Part shown: positions 17,000 through 23,656 of the stretch, one piece after another | Position numbering within the stretch: position 1 is the first letter of the stretch | Layout: each line of letters starts with the position of its first letter | Notes under the pieces: generated by a model | What the model was told of the DNA's origin: nothing | Databases searched by the model: none | What the model saw: the letters and a program-made list of their open reading frames with translations, nothing else | Translations under genes and position numbers: made by a program | Assembly (NCBI GenBank): GCA_017452945.1 | Contig: JAFTLD010000012.1 | Span: 1 to 30,600 of the forward strand | DNA: 30,600 bases | Direction: 5' to 3' | Source: Clostridia bacterium | Lineage (GTDB): Bacteria > Bacillota_A > Clostridia > Oscillospirales > CAG-272

Positions 17000-17038
17000 C
17001 CAAACAAAAAAGGCTGCACGGCAGCCTTTTTTGTTTGG
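17000..17038 (+). terminator. Strong bidirectional terminator
   Basis: An 18-bp perfect stem, CCAAACAAAAAAGGCTGC (17000-17017) against 17021-17038, closes a 3-nt ACG loop. The A/T half of the stem provides a T-run on both strands, so it serves the rightward lipoprotein and the leftward isomerase. Confidence 0.92.
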
Positions 17039-17047
17039 TGGAAAAAT

Positions 17048-17782
17048 TTATTCCGCATCGCAAGCGCGCAGGAACTTGATGCAGCGCTCAACCTCTTCAA
17101 TGCCGGTGGGTGTCAGCGTTTCGCTCTCTACAACCATGGGAATGCCCATTTCAATCGCTCTTGCACGCACTGCCTTAACGGGTGCGTCACCCTCGCCAAG
17201 CGCCTTGCCCTGGCCGCCCAAGTGGCCATCCTTTAAGTGAATGACGCGCAGGCGATCTGCCAGTCTGTTCATAACCTGGATGGGATCAAGACCTGCGTTG
17301 AATGCCCAGTAGGTATCGATCTCAAAGAACACGTTGCATCTCTTTTCCAGCTCGGAATGAATGGTGGAGCCCCAGGGCATGACCACGAACTCATGCGAAT
17401 GGTTATGATAGCCAACCTCAATGCCTGCCTCTGCCATCTTGGGGATCGCAGCATTGACGATAGCTGCAAAGCGGTCGATCTTTTCCAAGGTGCTCAGATC
17501 CTCACCGGGAATGATAAATTTTGTGTTTCCGATGGTCTTGTGATACGCAATGGTCGCATCAATGTTCTCAGGGAGCAGCTCAGCCGTGCCGGAGTGTGTG
17601 CCTGCGCAAGTCAGACCGTACTTTTCCTGCCATGCGGCAACCTGCTCGGCACTGTGGCCGAAAAATCCTGCATACTCAACAGAGGAATAGCCCAGAGCGG
17701 CAACTGCCTTGAGCGCGCCCTCCAGATCAGCACCCGTCATATCGCGAACGCTGAATAATTGCAAACCGTATTCCATGTTCAT
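17048..17782 (-). CDS. TIM-barrel sugar phosphate isomerase/epimerase
   Basis: A 244-residue cytoplasmic protein of the xylose isomerase-like superfamily. It opens with YGLQLFSVRDMTGADLEGAL, and contains VGYHNHSHEF (His126, His128, Glu131), FFEIDTYWAF (Asp156), VIHLKDGH (His182), ALGEGD and VVESET (Glu219/221), the metal-site residues expected of this family. It resembles inosose dehydratase/epimerase-like enzymes often found with sugar catabolic genes; the substrate is unknown. AAGGAG lies 7 nt before the start. It follows the PHP hydrolase gene by 29 nt on the same strand, so both probably share the promoter at 18600-18628. It is not a close copy of the isomerase at 12704. Confidence 0.85.
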   Translation of the reverse strand: MNMEYGLQLFSVRDMTGADLEGALKAVAALGYSSVEYAGFFGHSAEQVAAWQEKYGLTCAGTHSGTAELLPENIDATIAYHKTIGNTKFIIPGEDLSTLEKIDRFAAIVNAAIPKMAEAGIEVGYHNHSHEFVVMPWGSTIHSELEKRCNVFFEIDTYWAFNAGLDPIQVMNRLADRLRVIHLKDGHLGGQGKALGEGDAPVKAVRARAIEMGIPMVVESETLTPTGIEEVERCIKFLRACDAE

Positions 17783-17811
17783 AACAATTCTCCTTTTTTA
17801 TGTAAAATTGA

Positions 17812-18561
17812 TTATACCAAATCCTCAAAGGGCATTCTGATGCCCATCTGCTCCAACTGCCTGCAATAGTCCTTGACACGCTCGGGCAGATAATCGCACA
17901 CGCGATGCCCATCAAAGCCCACGCTGACCTCAACGCCCGCGCGGCGTACGATCTCCTGCTGCTCGGGGCTTTCAAAGAAATCCAGCATGTACTGATGCTG
18001 TCTGTAATTGTGCGTGGGATCATAGCTGACGTTCATTTCCCAGAAAATGCCGCGCTCGGCCATCTTCTTGAAAAAGTCGTAAGGCTCATAGCCGATCTTT
18101 TTTGCAAAGGCAAACAGGTCGGTATGTGCCACGCCGGCCTTGCATCCGCACCGCTCGGCAAAGCCAAACAAATCCCCCTTTGCCACCGATTGCTCGATCG
18201 CATCGATATTCTCGATCAGGCAGTAATCAAAGAACGAGATGTCGTCGTTATCGCCAATCGGATAGCGGAAGCGATCCAGCGTACAGATCTCAATGCCGCG
18301 CAGCACCGTGATCTGATCCTTATACTTCTCGCGCAAGAGATTGATATGGTCATAATAGCGCTGCAGGCAGCGGTAATGATCCTCGCCAAGCTCCTGGTTC
18401 TGATAAAAGAACACGTCAAGTCGCTGGCAGCACACGCCATAGTTGTGATCGGTGATACCGATCAATTTAAGTCCGCCCGCAATCGCGGCCTCGACCACCG
18501 CCTCGGGCTTGTCCGCACCGCAGAATGAATAATAAGTATGCGAATGAAGATCCTGTAGCAT
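17812..18561 (-). CDS. PHP-domain phosphoesterase (histidinol-phosphatase-like)
   Basis: A 249-residue PHP-family metal-dependent hydrolase. Metal ligands are visible in DLHSHTYYS (His6, His8), GITDHN (Asp38, His39), LRGIEI (Glu), VAHTDLF and VGFDGHRV near the C-terminus. The length and the HSHTYYSFCGADKPE opening match HisK-type histidinol phosphatases and general sugar/nucleotide phosphatases of this family. No other histidine biosynthesis gene is nearby, so a sugar-phosphate substrate is at least as likely. GGAGGT lies about 5 nt before the start. It is the first gene of a two-gene leftward operon with the TIM-barrel isomerase. Confidence 0.85.
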   Translation of the reverse strand: MLQDLHSHTYYSFCGADKPEAVVEAAIAGGLKLIGITDHNYGVCCQRLDVFFYQNQELGEDHYRCLQRYYDHINLLREKYKDQITVLRGIEICTLDRFRYPIGDNDDISFFDYCLIENIDAIEQSVAKGDLFGFAERCGCKAGVAHTDLFAFAKKIGYEPYDFFKKMAERGIFWEMNVSYDPTHNYRQHQYMLDFFESPEQQEIVRRAGVEVSVGFDGHRVCDYLPERVKDYCRQLEQMGIRMPFEDLV

Positions 18562-18599
18562 GCTTTACCTCCGCACTGTCATGGTTTCCTGTTACGTTC

Positions 18600-18628
18600 A
18601 TTATAGCACACTCCCTCGCCCTCGTCAA
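18600..18628 (-). promoter_or_regulatory. Promoter for the PHP-isomerase operon
   Basis: Read leftward, TTGACG (18623-18628) and a perfect TATAAT (18600-18605) with a 17-nt spacer. Confidence 0.8.
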
Positions 18629-18688
18629 GGAAATTCCCATTGTTTTTTTGCATAGAATATATTGATTGACGTTGACTTGGAGGTACAC

Positions 18689-19144
18689 ATGAAGCATAAC
18701 GAGCATCACACGGGAGATTTTTTTCGCACAGCGTCCTGTATTCAGGCACGGCAATGGGCAAACGCTGCCCGACATAAATATTTTGCAAGCGTACTACGCA
18801 TCGCAGCCCCGCGCCCCGCGGCTGTTTTTGAGCAGCTGGGTGAGCATAATTTAGCGCACGCAGACCGCATGTCCGCTCTGATATGGGAGCGCGGGGGCGA
18901 TCCCGGGCTGCAGGTGCGCTTCAACACGCCCAAGGTCTATCTTGGCGACGACGCGCACTCACGAGCCCCCGTGGTGGTGCGACGTGCCATCAATCAATCG
19001 GTCACCGAGCTTGGCGAGGTGCTGCACATGTACAAGCAGCTGCAAAAGGACGATGACACAGGTGAGATCGATGCCATGATCGCGCAAACAGAACGGCAGA
19101 TCACCGATCTTTACGAACTGTTTGAACTGTACCGCAATGCATAA
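18689..19144 (+). CDS. Ferritin-like helical protein lacking the usual iron ligands
   Basis: A 151-residue, mostly helical protein. The stretch LGEHNLAHADRMSALIWERGGDPGLQ (split here as LGEHNLAHADRM and ERGGDPGLQ) resembles bacterioferritin/ferritin-like helix 2 with its HADR and GGxPxLQ signature. In canonical proteins the residue three before this His (His57) is Glu; here it is Asn54, and the later ExxH helix reads ERQI (Glu135 onward). The diiron site therefore appears degraded. The function is unknown; a structural or regulatory descendant of ferritin-like proteins is one possibility. The start at 18689 is preceded by GGAGGT at a 4-nt spacing, and an in-frame ATG at 18662 has no such site. 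It is divergent from the PHP operon, and a weak TATATT lies at 18658-18663. Confidence 0.6.
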   Translation: MKHNEHHTGDFFRTASCIQARQWANAARHKYFASVLRIAAPRPAAVFEQLGEHNLAHADRMSALIWERGGDPGLQVRFNTPKVYLGDDAHSRAPVVVRRAINQSVTELGEVLHMYKQLQKDDDTGEIDAMIAQTERQITDLYELFELYRNA

Positions 19145-19177
19145 AAAACGCCCTATAAATCTTAATATCTTAAATCT

Positions 19178-19197
19178 GCCCCCATACGGGGGCTTTT
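19178..19197 (+). terminator. Intrinsic terminator
   Basis: GCCCCC (19178-19183) pairs with GGGGGC (19188-19193) around ATAC and is followed by TTTT. The next promoter begins 4 nt later. Confidence 0.75.
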
Positions 19198-19200
19198 GCA

Positions 19201-19229
19201 TTGACATCGTTTTTTTCTTGTGCTATGAT
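19201..19229 (+). promoter_or_regulatory. Promoter for the YwaF-like gene
   Basis: TTGACA (19201-19206) and TATGAT (19224-19229) with a 17-nt spacer, 33 nt before the start codon. Confidence 0.75.
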
Positions 19230-19261
19230 GAGGATAGTCAAAAATCAAGGAGGAAAATGAT

Positions 19262-20020
19262 ATGCAGCTCTGGTCGTCTGCTCATTTGAAAACTCTGCTG
19301 CCGGCGCTGATCGTCATGGTGATTGTGACCGTGCTTTTGCGCCTTATCTTAAAGGACAAGCCCTTACGTGTCCGTATGATCCCTTTGCAGATCATCGCGG
19401 TCGTGCTGCTTTTGCTGGAGATTGGTAAGCAGACCGTTTCCTTTATCAAGGGCTACGATCTTTACCACATTCCCCTGCACTTTTGCTCGATCATGCTGGT
19501 AGCGCTGCCCATCATGGCCTTTTACCGCGGCAAGCATGCACAGCTCATATCCGGTGTCGCCTGCGGGCTGACCGCTGCCGTCTTTTTGCTGACCGTGATC
19601 TACCCCTGTCTGATCTACTCGGCCTGGGATATTGAAAATTACTTTGAGAGCTATTTTGCATTCCACACGGTCACCTTCCACAATCTCGTGCTGTTTGCTT
19701 TTATGCTTATGCCTGCGCTGCAGCTGCATACCCCCGGCAAACATGAGGTGCGCTGCTCAGCCATTTTTATCGGCATATATTGCATCGTGGCAGCGATTGC
19801 ATCCCACGTGCTGAAAACCAACTACAATAACCTTTATCAGTGCAATATTGCTCCTTTGGAAAACGTGCGCCTCACCGTACAGGGCATCATCGGCTACGCG
19901 CCCACGCAGATCCTTTACGTGCTTGTGGTTACCTGCCTTGACATTGCGTTCGTCATCGGTGCCTATTACTTCTACCGCCTGTGCCGCAAGCTGCTTGGCA
20001 AAAAGCAGATGCCCAACTGA
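19262..20020 (+). CDS. YwaF/TIGR02206-type integral membrane protein
   Basis: A 252-residue membrane protein with about seven hydrophobic segments. The motif YHIPLHFCS (His72 region, residues 68-76) at the start of the third segment matches the conserved PLHxCS of the YwaF/TIGR02206 family, which is related to eukaryotic TMEM164. The conserved NNLY segment after the fifth helix is also present (NYNNLYQCN). The biochemical role in bacteria is not established; TMEM164 is an acyltransferase, so lipid acyl transfer is a possibility. AAGGAGG lies 8 nt before the start. It has its own promoter and a terminator downstream, so it is monocistronic. Confidence 0.8.
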   Translation: MQLWSSAHLKTLLPALIVMVIVTVLLRLILKDKPLRVRMIPLQIIAVVLLLLEIGKQTVSFIKGYDLYHIPLHFCSIMLVALPIMAFYRGKHAQLISGVACGLTAAVFLLTVIYPCLIYSAWDIENYFESYFAFHTVTFHNLVLFAFMLMPALQLHTPGKHEVRCSAIFIGIYCIVAAIASHVLKTNYNNLYQCNIAPLENVRLTVQGIIGYAPTQILYVLVVTCLDIAFVIGAYYFYRLCRKLLGKKQMPN

Positions 20021-20029
20021 ACAAATTTG

Positions 20030-20068
20030 CCCCGACACCCGTACACCGTACAGATGTCGGGGATTTTT
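20030..20068 (+). terminator. Intrinsic terminator
   Basis: CCCCGACA (20030-20037) pairs with TGTCGGGG (20055-20062), with an inner GTAC...GTAC pair in the loop region, followed by ATTTTT. Confidence 0.85.
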
Positions 20069-20070
20069 CA

Positions 20071-20099
20071 TTGACAAACAGGACTTTGTATGCTAAAAT
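20071..20099 (+). promoter_or_regulatory. Promoter for the PHP-acyltransferase operon
   Basis: TTGACA (20071-20076) and TAAAAT (20094-20099) with a 17-nt spacer, plus an extended TGC just before the -10. Confidence 0.8.
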
Positions 20100-20135
20100 C
20101 AAAAAGAAAAAAGAATCTGTCAGGGAGGAATAGCC

Positions 20136-21500
20136 ATGCATTCTTATCTCTATCACTACGACGTATATCCCAAAGCATTCCTTGGGGACCGTGAAACCAC
20201 CGTAACCATCCGGCCGCTGGGTTCTCACGCAGCATTTGCGCAGGGACACGAATACACCGTACACGTACGCAAGGTCAACCACGCCGCGCCCTATCACTAC
20301 CCCGAATATACGGGCCGCAGCACACAGAAAGTTACACCGGACGGGGATGGTTGTCTGCGTATTACTGCCTATTTTGAGGGTGAGGGCGAGCATTACATCC
20401 GCATCTGTAACGCGCCCGACGCCAACCCCTTTGAGCAGTTCTCCGTATATTCTCTGGCCGAGGATATGACAGGCAGATACCCTTACAGAGGCGACCTGCA
20501 CCTGCACACCTGCCGCTCGGACGGATCACAAGCCCCGGAAGTGGTTTGTGCCAACTACCGCGGCAACGGATATGACTTTACGGTCATTTCCGACCATTTC
20601 CGCTACTATCCCTCTCTTGAGGCAAAGGCCTATTGGAAAGACCTGACTGACTTGACAATCGTGCAGGGCGAGGAGATTCACCTGCCCCACAATGACGTAC
20701 ACTACGTAAATTTCGGTGGAAAATTCAGTGTCAACGCGCTTCTCACACCCAACACCAATCAGGAGAAGAACGGTGACGATCCCGCATGGCGCACCTCTGA
20801 AGGAGCAGACGCCCCCGCCCCCATGACACACGAGCAGTTTTCTGCCATGATTGAAGAAAGAGCGGCCAAGGTAGACCGTGAAAAGCACTCGGAACGCATG
20901 AGCTTTGCCGTGTTGGAATGGATATACGAGCAGGTGCAAAAAGCCGAGGGCTTGGGCATTTTCCCGCATCCTTATTGGATTTCCGACATGATGCAGCTAC
21001 CCGAGGACTACACCTATTACGTCTACGAAAAAGCCCCCTTTGATGCTTTTGAGGTGCTTGGCGGTGAAAATTATTTCTCACATAATGGATTCCAGACCGC
21101 GCTTTACTATGAAATGAAGCAAAAGGGCATTGATCATCCCGTGGTAGGCAGCACCGACAGCCACAACTCGATTGCCGAGCAAAACCGAAACGCGCTGATC
21201 TGCTCCACCATCGTGTTCGCGCGCGAAAATGAGCGCCCATCCCTGATTGACGCCATCAAGCAGAAATACTCGGTGGCTGTGGACACCATCAGCACCGAAT
21301 ACCGCATAGTTGGTGACTTCAGATTGCAAAAATATGCTTGCTTCTTAATGGAGCACTATTATCCCCTTCACGATGCGGCTTGCGCTGCCGAGGGATATTA
21401 CATGAACAAATATATTGCGGGAGATCCTCGCGCTGCTGCTGTACTGCGCGCTATGAAGGGACAGATCCCGGAGATGATCCACAAATATTTTACACTGTAA
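20136..21500 (+). CDS. PHP-domain metallohydrolase with N-terminal beta domain
   Basis: A 454-residue cytoplasmic protein. Residues 1-115 form a beta-rich domain with no motif I recognise. The PHP domain begins at RGDLHLHTCRSDGS (His122, His124), followed by FTVISDHFRYYP, VQGEEIHLP, GIFPHPYW and VVGSTDSHN, which provide the usual His/Asp/Glu metal sites. It has a C-terminal helical tail rich in Tyr. PHP proteins of this type hydrolyse phosphoesters, and some have an N-terminal domain recognising a substrate; the substrate here is not evident. It begins after GGAGG. Only 10 nt separate its stop from the first acyltransferase, so the genes are likely co-expressed. Confidence 0.85.
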   Translation: MHSYLYHYDVYPKAFLGDRETTVTIRPLGSHAAFAQGHEYTVHVRKVNHAAPYHYPEYTGRSTQKVTPDGDGCLRITAYFEGEGEHYIRICNAPDANPFEQFSVYSLAEDMTGRYPYRGDLHLHTCRSDGSQAPEVVCANYRGNGYDFTVISDHFRYYPSLEAKAYWKDLTDLTIVQGEEIHLPHNDVHYVNFGGKFSVNALLTPNTNQEKNGDDPAWRTSEGADAPAPMTHEQFSAMIEERAAKVDREKHSERMSFAVLEWIYEQVQKAEGLGIFPHPYWISDMMQLPEDYTYYVYEKAPFDAFEVLGGENYFSHNGFQTALYYEMKQKGIDHPVVGSTDSHNSIAEQNRNALICSTIVFARENERPSLIDAIKQKYSVAVDTISTEYRIVGDFRLQKYACFLMEHYYPLHDAACAAEGYYMNKYIAGDPRAAAVLRAMKGQIPEMIHKYFTL

Positions 21501-21510
21501 GGGGACGCAT

Positions 21511-22389
21511 ATGAGAGCATATCTGGTAGAATTTTTCAAGGAATTTTCATACACGCAAGCCGATACCGAGGCACTGCTGACAGCCTATGATAAAATCATG
21601 GCCAACGAGCAGGCAAGCTCTTGCTTTTCCGCAGCTCTTGCCGCTTATGACGCGGATCAGAACTGCGATTATGGCACCGCCATGCATCAAGCCAGAAAAG
21701 CAGGCGACGCAGTGGGCATACACAACTATCAGGCCGAGCTTTTGCTCTTTATCTGCTTTTCTCGCAAGCTGCTTTCGCGCTATGCCGAATGCGGTCTGCC
21801 TCGCGAGATCTGGCACAACAGCATGCTGGATCTGCGATACAAATTAGAGGAGTGCCAAGCGGTCTGCGGCATTTGCGGCTCATTTGTGGCAGGCTGGTTC
21901 CCCGGATTTTTCAATCTCACCCGCTTCGCGCTTGGTCGCTTACAGTTTGAAATACACGAATTTGACAATGATTACAAGGCGGGCGAGCTGATCATTGCTA
22001 AGGGCAGCAAGGCCATCAATATGCATATCCCCCGCTCGGGCGAGCCGCTCTCCAAACAGCTTTATGAGGATGCTTTTGCCCGCGCCAAGGAATTTTACAA
22101 GGGGACCTTCCCCACAGAGCAGCCCGTTCCCTTCGTGTGTCATTCATGGCTGCTCTATCCGGAAACGGCTAATTTCGTGCCCGAACATCTAAACACCTAC
22201 AAATTCCTCTCGGAATTTACCATTATGGAAAGCCATTACAACGACGGGGAGGATCTTTGGCGTCTGTTTGACACCATGGAGCGTCATCCCGACCGCTTAC
22301 CCGCCGACACCTCGCTGCGTCGCGCATTTGTTGCGCATTTGAAAAATGGAGGACGCGTAGGCTGGGGACTCGGCATATTGTTCAGATAA
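21511..22389 (+). CDS. Two-domain GNAT-related acyltransferase, copy 1
   Basis: A 292-residue protein that matches from memory the acyltransferase family with an N-terminal helical domain (NAT_N-like) and a C-terminal GNAT-like domain (GNAT_C). Shared motifs are WHNSMLDLRYKLEEC, TRFALGRLQFE, NMHIPRSGEPLSKQLYE, and PFVCHSWLLYP. The N-terminal part is helical and the C-terminal part is alpha/beta. The acyl donor and acceptor are unknown. It is followed by a paralogue at 22576 that shares clearly more than half its residues by eye, and both end in GILFR. The last codons and stop lie in a 15-bp inverted repeat. AAGGGGA lies 6-7 nt upstream of the start. Confidence 0.75.
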   Translation: MRAYLVEFFKEFSYTQADTEALLTAYDKIMANEQASSCFSAALAAYDADQNCDYGTAMHQARKAGDAVGIHNYQAELLLFICFSRKLLSRYAECGLPREIWHNSMLDLRYKLEECQAVCGICGSFVAGWFPGFFNLTRFALGRLQFEIHEFDNDYKAGELIIAKGSKAINMHIPRSGEPLSKQLYEDAFARAKEFYKGTFPTEQPVPFVCHSWLLYPETANFVPEHLNTYKFLSEFTIMESHYNDGEDLWRLFDTMERHPDRLPADTSLRRAFVAHLKNGGRVGWGLGILFR

Positions 22390-22405
22390 ATCTGAACAAT
22401 ATGCC
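22372..22405. repeat. 15-bp perfect inverted repeat over the end of acyltransferase copy 1
   Basis: GGCATATTGTTCAGA (22372-22386) is followed by the 4-nt loop TAAA and TCTGAACAATATGCC (22391-22405). The first arm encodes the last codons of the upstream gene; the second is an inverted copy of it. There is no T-run, so this is not a normal terminator. Confidence 0.9.
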
Positions 22406-22409
22406 AACT

Positions 22410-22559
22410 CCGTGCGCCCATGGCGCGCGGAATATCACTTTGGCGAAGCCAAAATATCACTGCGAAGCACAGCTGAGCAATATCACTTTGGCGAAGCCAA
22501 AATATCACTGCGAAGCACAGCTGAGCAATATCACTTTGGCGAAGCCAAAATATCACTTT
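22410..22559. repeat. Tandem array of short hairpins separated by ATATCAC
   Basis: A 48-bp unit beginning AATATCACTTTGGCGAAGCC occurs at 22431-22478 and 22479-22526, with a partial third copy at 22527-22559. Each unit holds two tiny hairpins with GAA loops (TTTGGC-GAA-GCCAAA and TGC-GAA-GCA), each preceded by ATATCAC. A GC-rich hairpin (22410-22430, CCGTGCGCC-CAT-GGCGCGCGG) precedes the array. The array ends directly before the ribosome binding site GGGAG of copy 2. It reads as a non-coding structured repeat, although 48 nt is divisible by 3 and frames stay open on both strands. Confidence 0.9.
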
Positions 22560-22575
22560 GAACCGGGAGCAGCTT

Positions 22576-23451
22576 ATGAGAGAATACCTACAACAATTCT
22601 TGACAGACTTTGCATACACCGCTGACGACGCAAAGTTTCTTCTTGAGGAATACGACACGGTCATGGCGCACCCCGAGGCAAAGGAGCAATTCGAGAGTGC
22701 GATCGCGACCTACAAAGCCAACATTGACTGCGACTACAATGCTCTGACCGCGCAGAGCAAAAAGGCGGCGCGGCTTGCAGGCGTACACAATCACACCACC
22801 GATTTGTTGCTGTTTATTTGCCTTTCAAAGCATTTGCGCAAGCTTTATGCCGAGCGCGGAATCGACGACGCGATCTGGCACGACTCTATGCTGGATCTGC
22901 GCTACAAGCTTGAAGAGTGTAAGCTCGTGCGCGGAGTGCGCGGCATGTTCGTGGCATTCTGGATGCCCGGTTGGTTCAAAATGACCCGCTTTGCATTGGG
23001 ACGCTTGCAGTTTGAGATCGTGGATTTTGGGCGCGAATACCAAAAGGACGGCATTGTTCTCGGCAAGGAAAGCAAGGTGCTCAACATGCACATTCCGCGC
23101 AGCGGCCGGCCACTCTCAAAAGAGCTTTACGAGGAGTCATTTACGCGCGCCAAAGAGTTTTTCCGCGATCAGCTACCCGATGGGCCTGTGCCATTCGTGT
23201 GCCATTCATGGCTGCTGTATCCGCGTATGACCGAATTCGTGTCCGAGAAAAGCAACGTGCGCCGCTTCATGGAGGAATTCGAGATCCTTTCCTGGGACGA
23301 CTCGGACGGTGAGAGCCTTTGGTGCCTGTTTGACACAGCCGAGCGCAACCCCGACCGCCTACCCACCGACACCTCGCTGCGCCGCGCGTTTGTAGGCCGG
23401 TTGAAAAGCGGCGGCAGAGTCGGTTGGGGGTATGGGATTTTGTTCAGATAA
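22576..23451 (+). CDS. Two-domain GNAT-related acyltransferase, copy 2
   Basis: A 291-residue paralogue of the preceding gene, with the same motifs: WHDSMLDLRYKLEEC, MTRFALGRLQFE, NMHIPRSGRPLSKELYE, PFVCHSWLLYP and the closing SLRRAFVGRLKSGGRVGWG. Aligning the starts MRAYLVEFFKEF (copy 1) and MREYLQQFLTDF places the start at 22576, with GGGAG 6-7 nt upstream; a TTG at 22558 lies inside the repeat array and is rejected. Tandem paralogues may form a heteromer or act on different substrates. Divergence is spread over the protein, so the duplication is not recent. It ends about 55 nt before a strong terminator. Confidence 0.75.
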   Translation: MREYLQQFLTDFAYTADDAKFLLEEYDTVMAHPEAKEQFESAIATYKANIDCDYNALTAQSKKAARLAGVHNHTTDLLLFICLSKHLRKLYAERGIDDAIWHDSMLDLRYKLEECKLVRGVRGMFVAFWMPGWFKMTRFALGRLQFEIVDFGREYQKDGIVLGKESKVLNMHIPRSGRPLSKELYEESFTRAKEFFRDQLPDGPVPFVCHSWLLYPRMTEFVSEKSNVRRFMEEFEILSWDDSDGESLWCLFDTAERNPDRLPTDTSLRRAFVGRLKSGGRVGWGYGILFR

Positions 23452-23507
23452 TTTTTATCTTTCATGAGAAGTTGCCCGTATAAATATGCTCTCCCCTTGA
23501 TAAAAAA

Positions 23508-23558
23508 AGATCCCAAAGTAACTTCCTTGGCGGAATTTACTTTGGGATCTGCTTTTTC
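23508..23558 (+). terminator. Intrinsic terminator
   Basis: AGATCCCAAAGTA (23508-23520) pairs with TACTTTGGGATCT (23538-23550), with further partial pairing (TTCC/GGAA) inside, followed by GCTTTTTC. An upstream A-run precedes it, so it may work on both strands. Confidence 0.88.
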
Positions 23559-23589
23559 ACTTGAAAATCTACCTTTCCCCTTGAAATCA

Positions 23590-23618
23590 TTGACATTTTT
23601 CGCGATATGTGATATAAT
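23590..23618 (+). promoter_or_regulatory. Promoter for the acyl-CoA synthetase-ior-paaK operon
   Basis: A perfect TTGACA (23590-23595) and a perfect TATAAT (23613-23618) with a 17-nt spacer, and an extended TGA just before the -10. This is the only strong promoter I found before the next terminator at 30108. Confidence 0.88.
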
Positions 23619-23656
23619 GAATTAATTATTTTTATTATCCCATAAGGAGTTATTTT

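Noticed and set aside
22431..22559. CRISPR-like direct repeats
   Set aside because: Units are contiguous, with no unique spacers, and consist of small hairpins; no cas gene is nearby.
22401..22625. Plus-strand frame through the hairpin array encoding repeated NITLAKPKYHCEAQLS
   Set aside because: It is open only because the repeat is 48 nt. It lacks a ribosome binding site, begins inside an inverted repeat and overlaps the start of acyltransferase copy 2.
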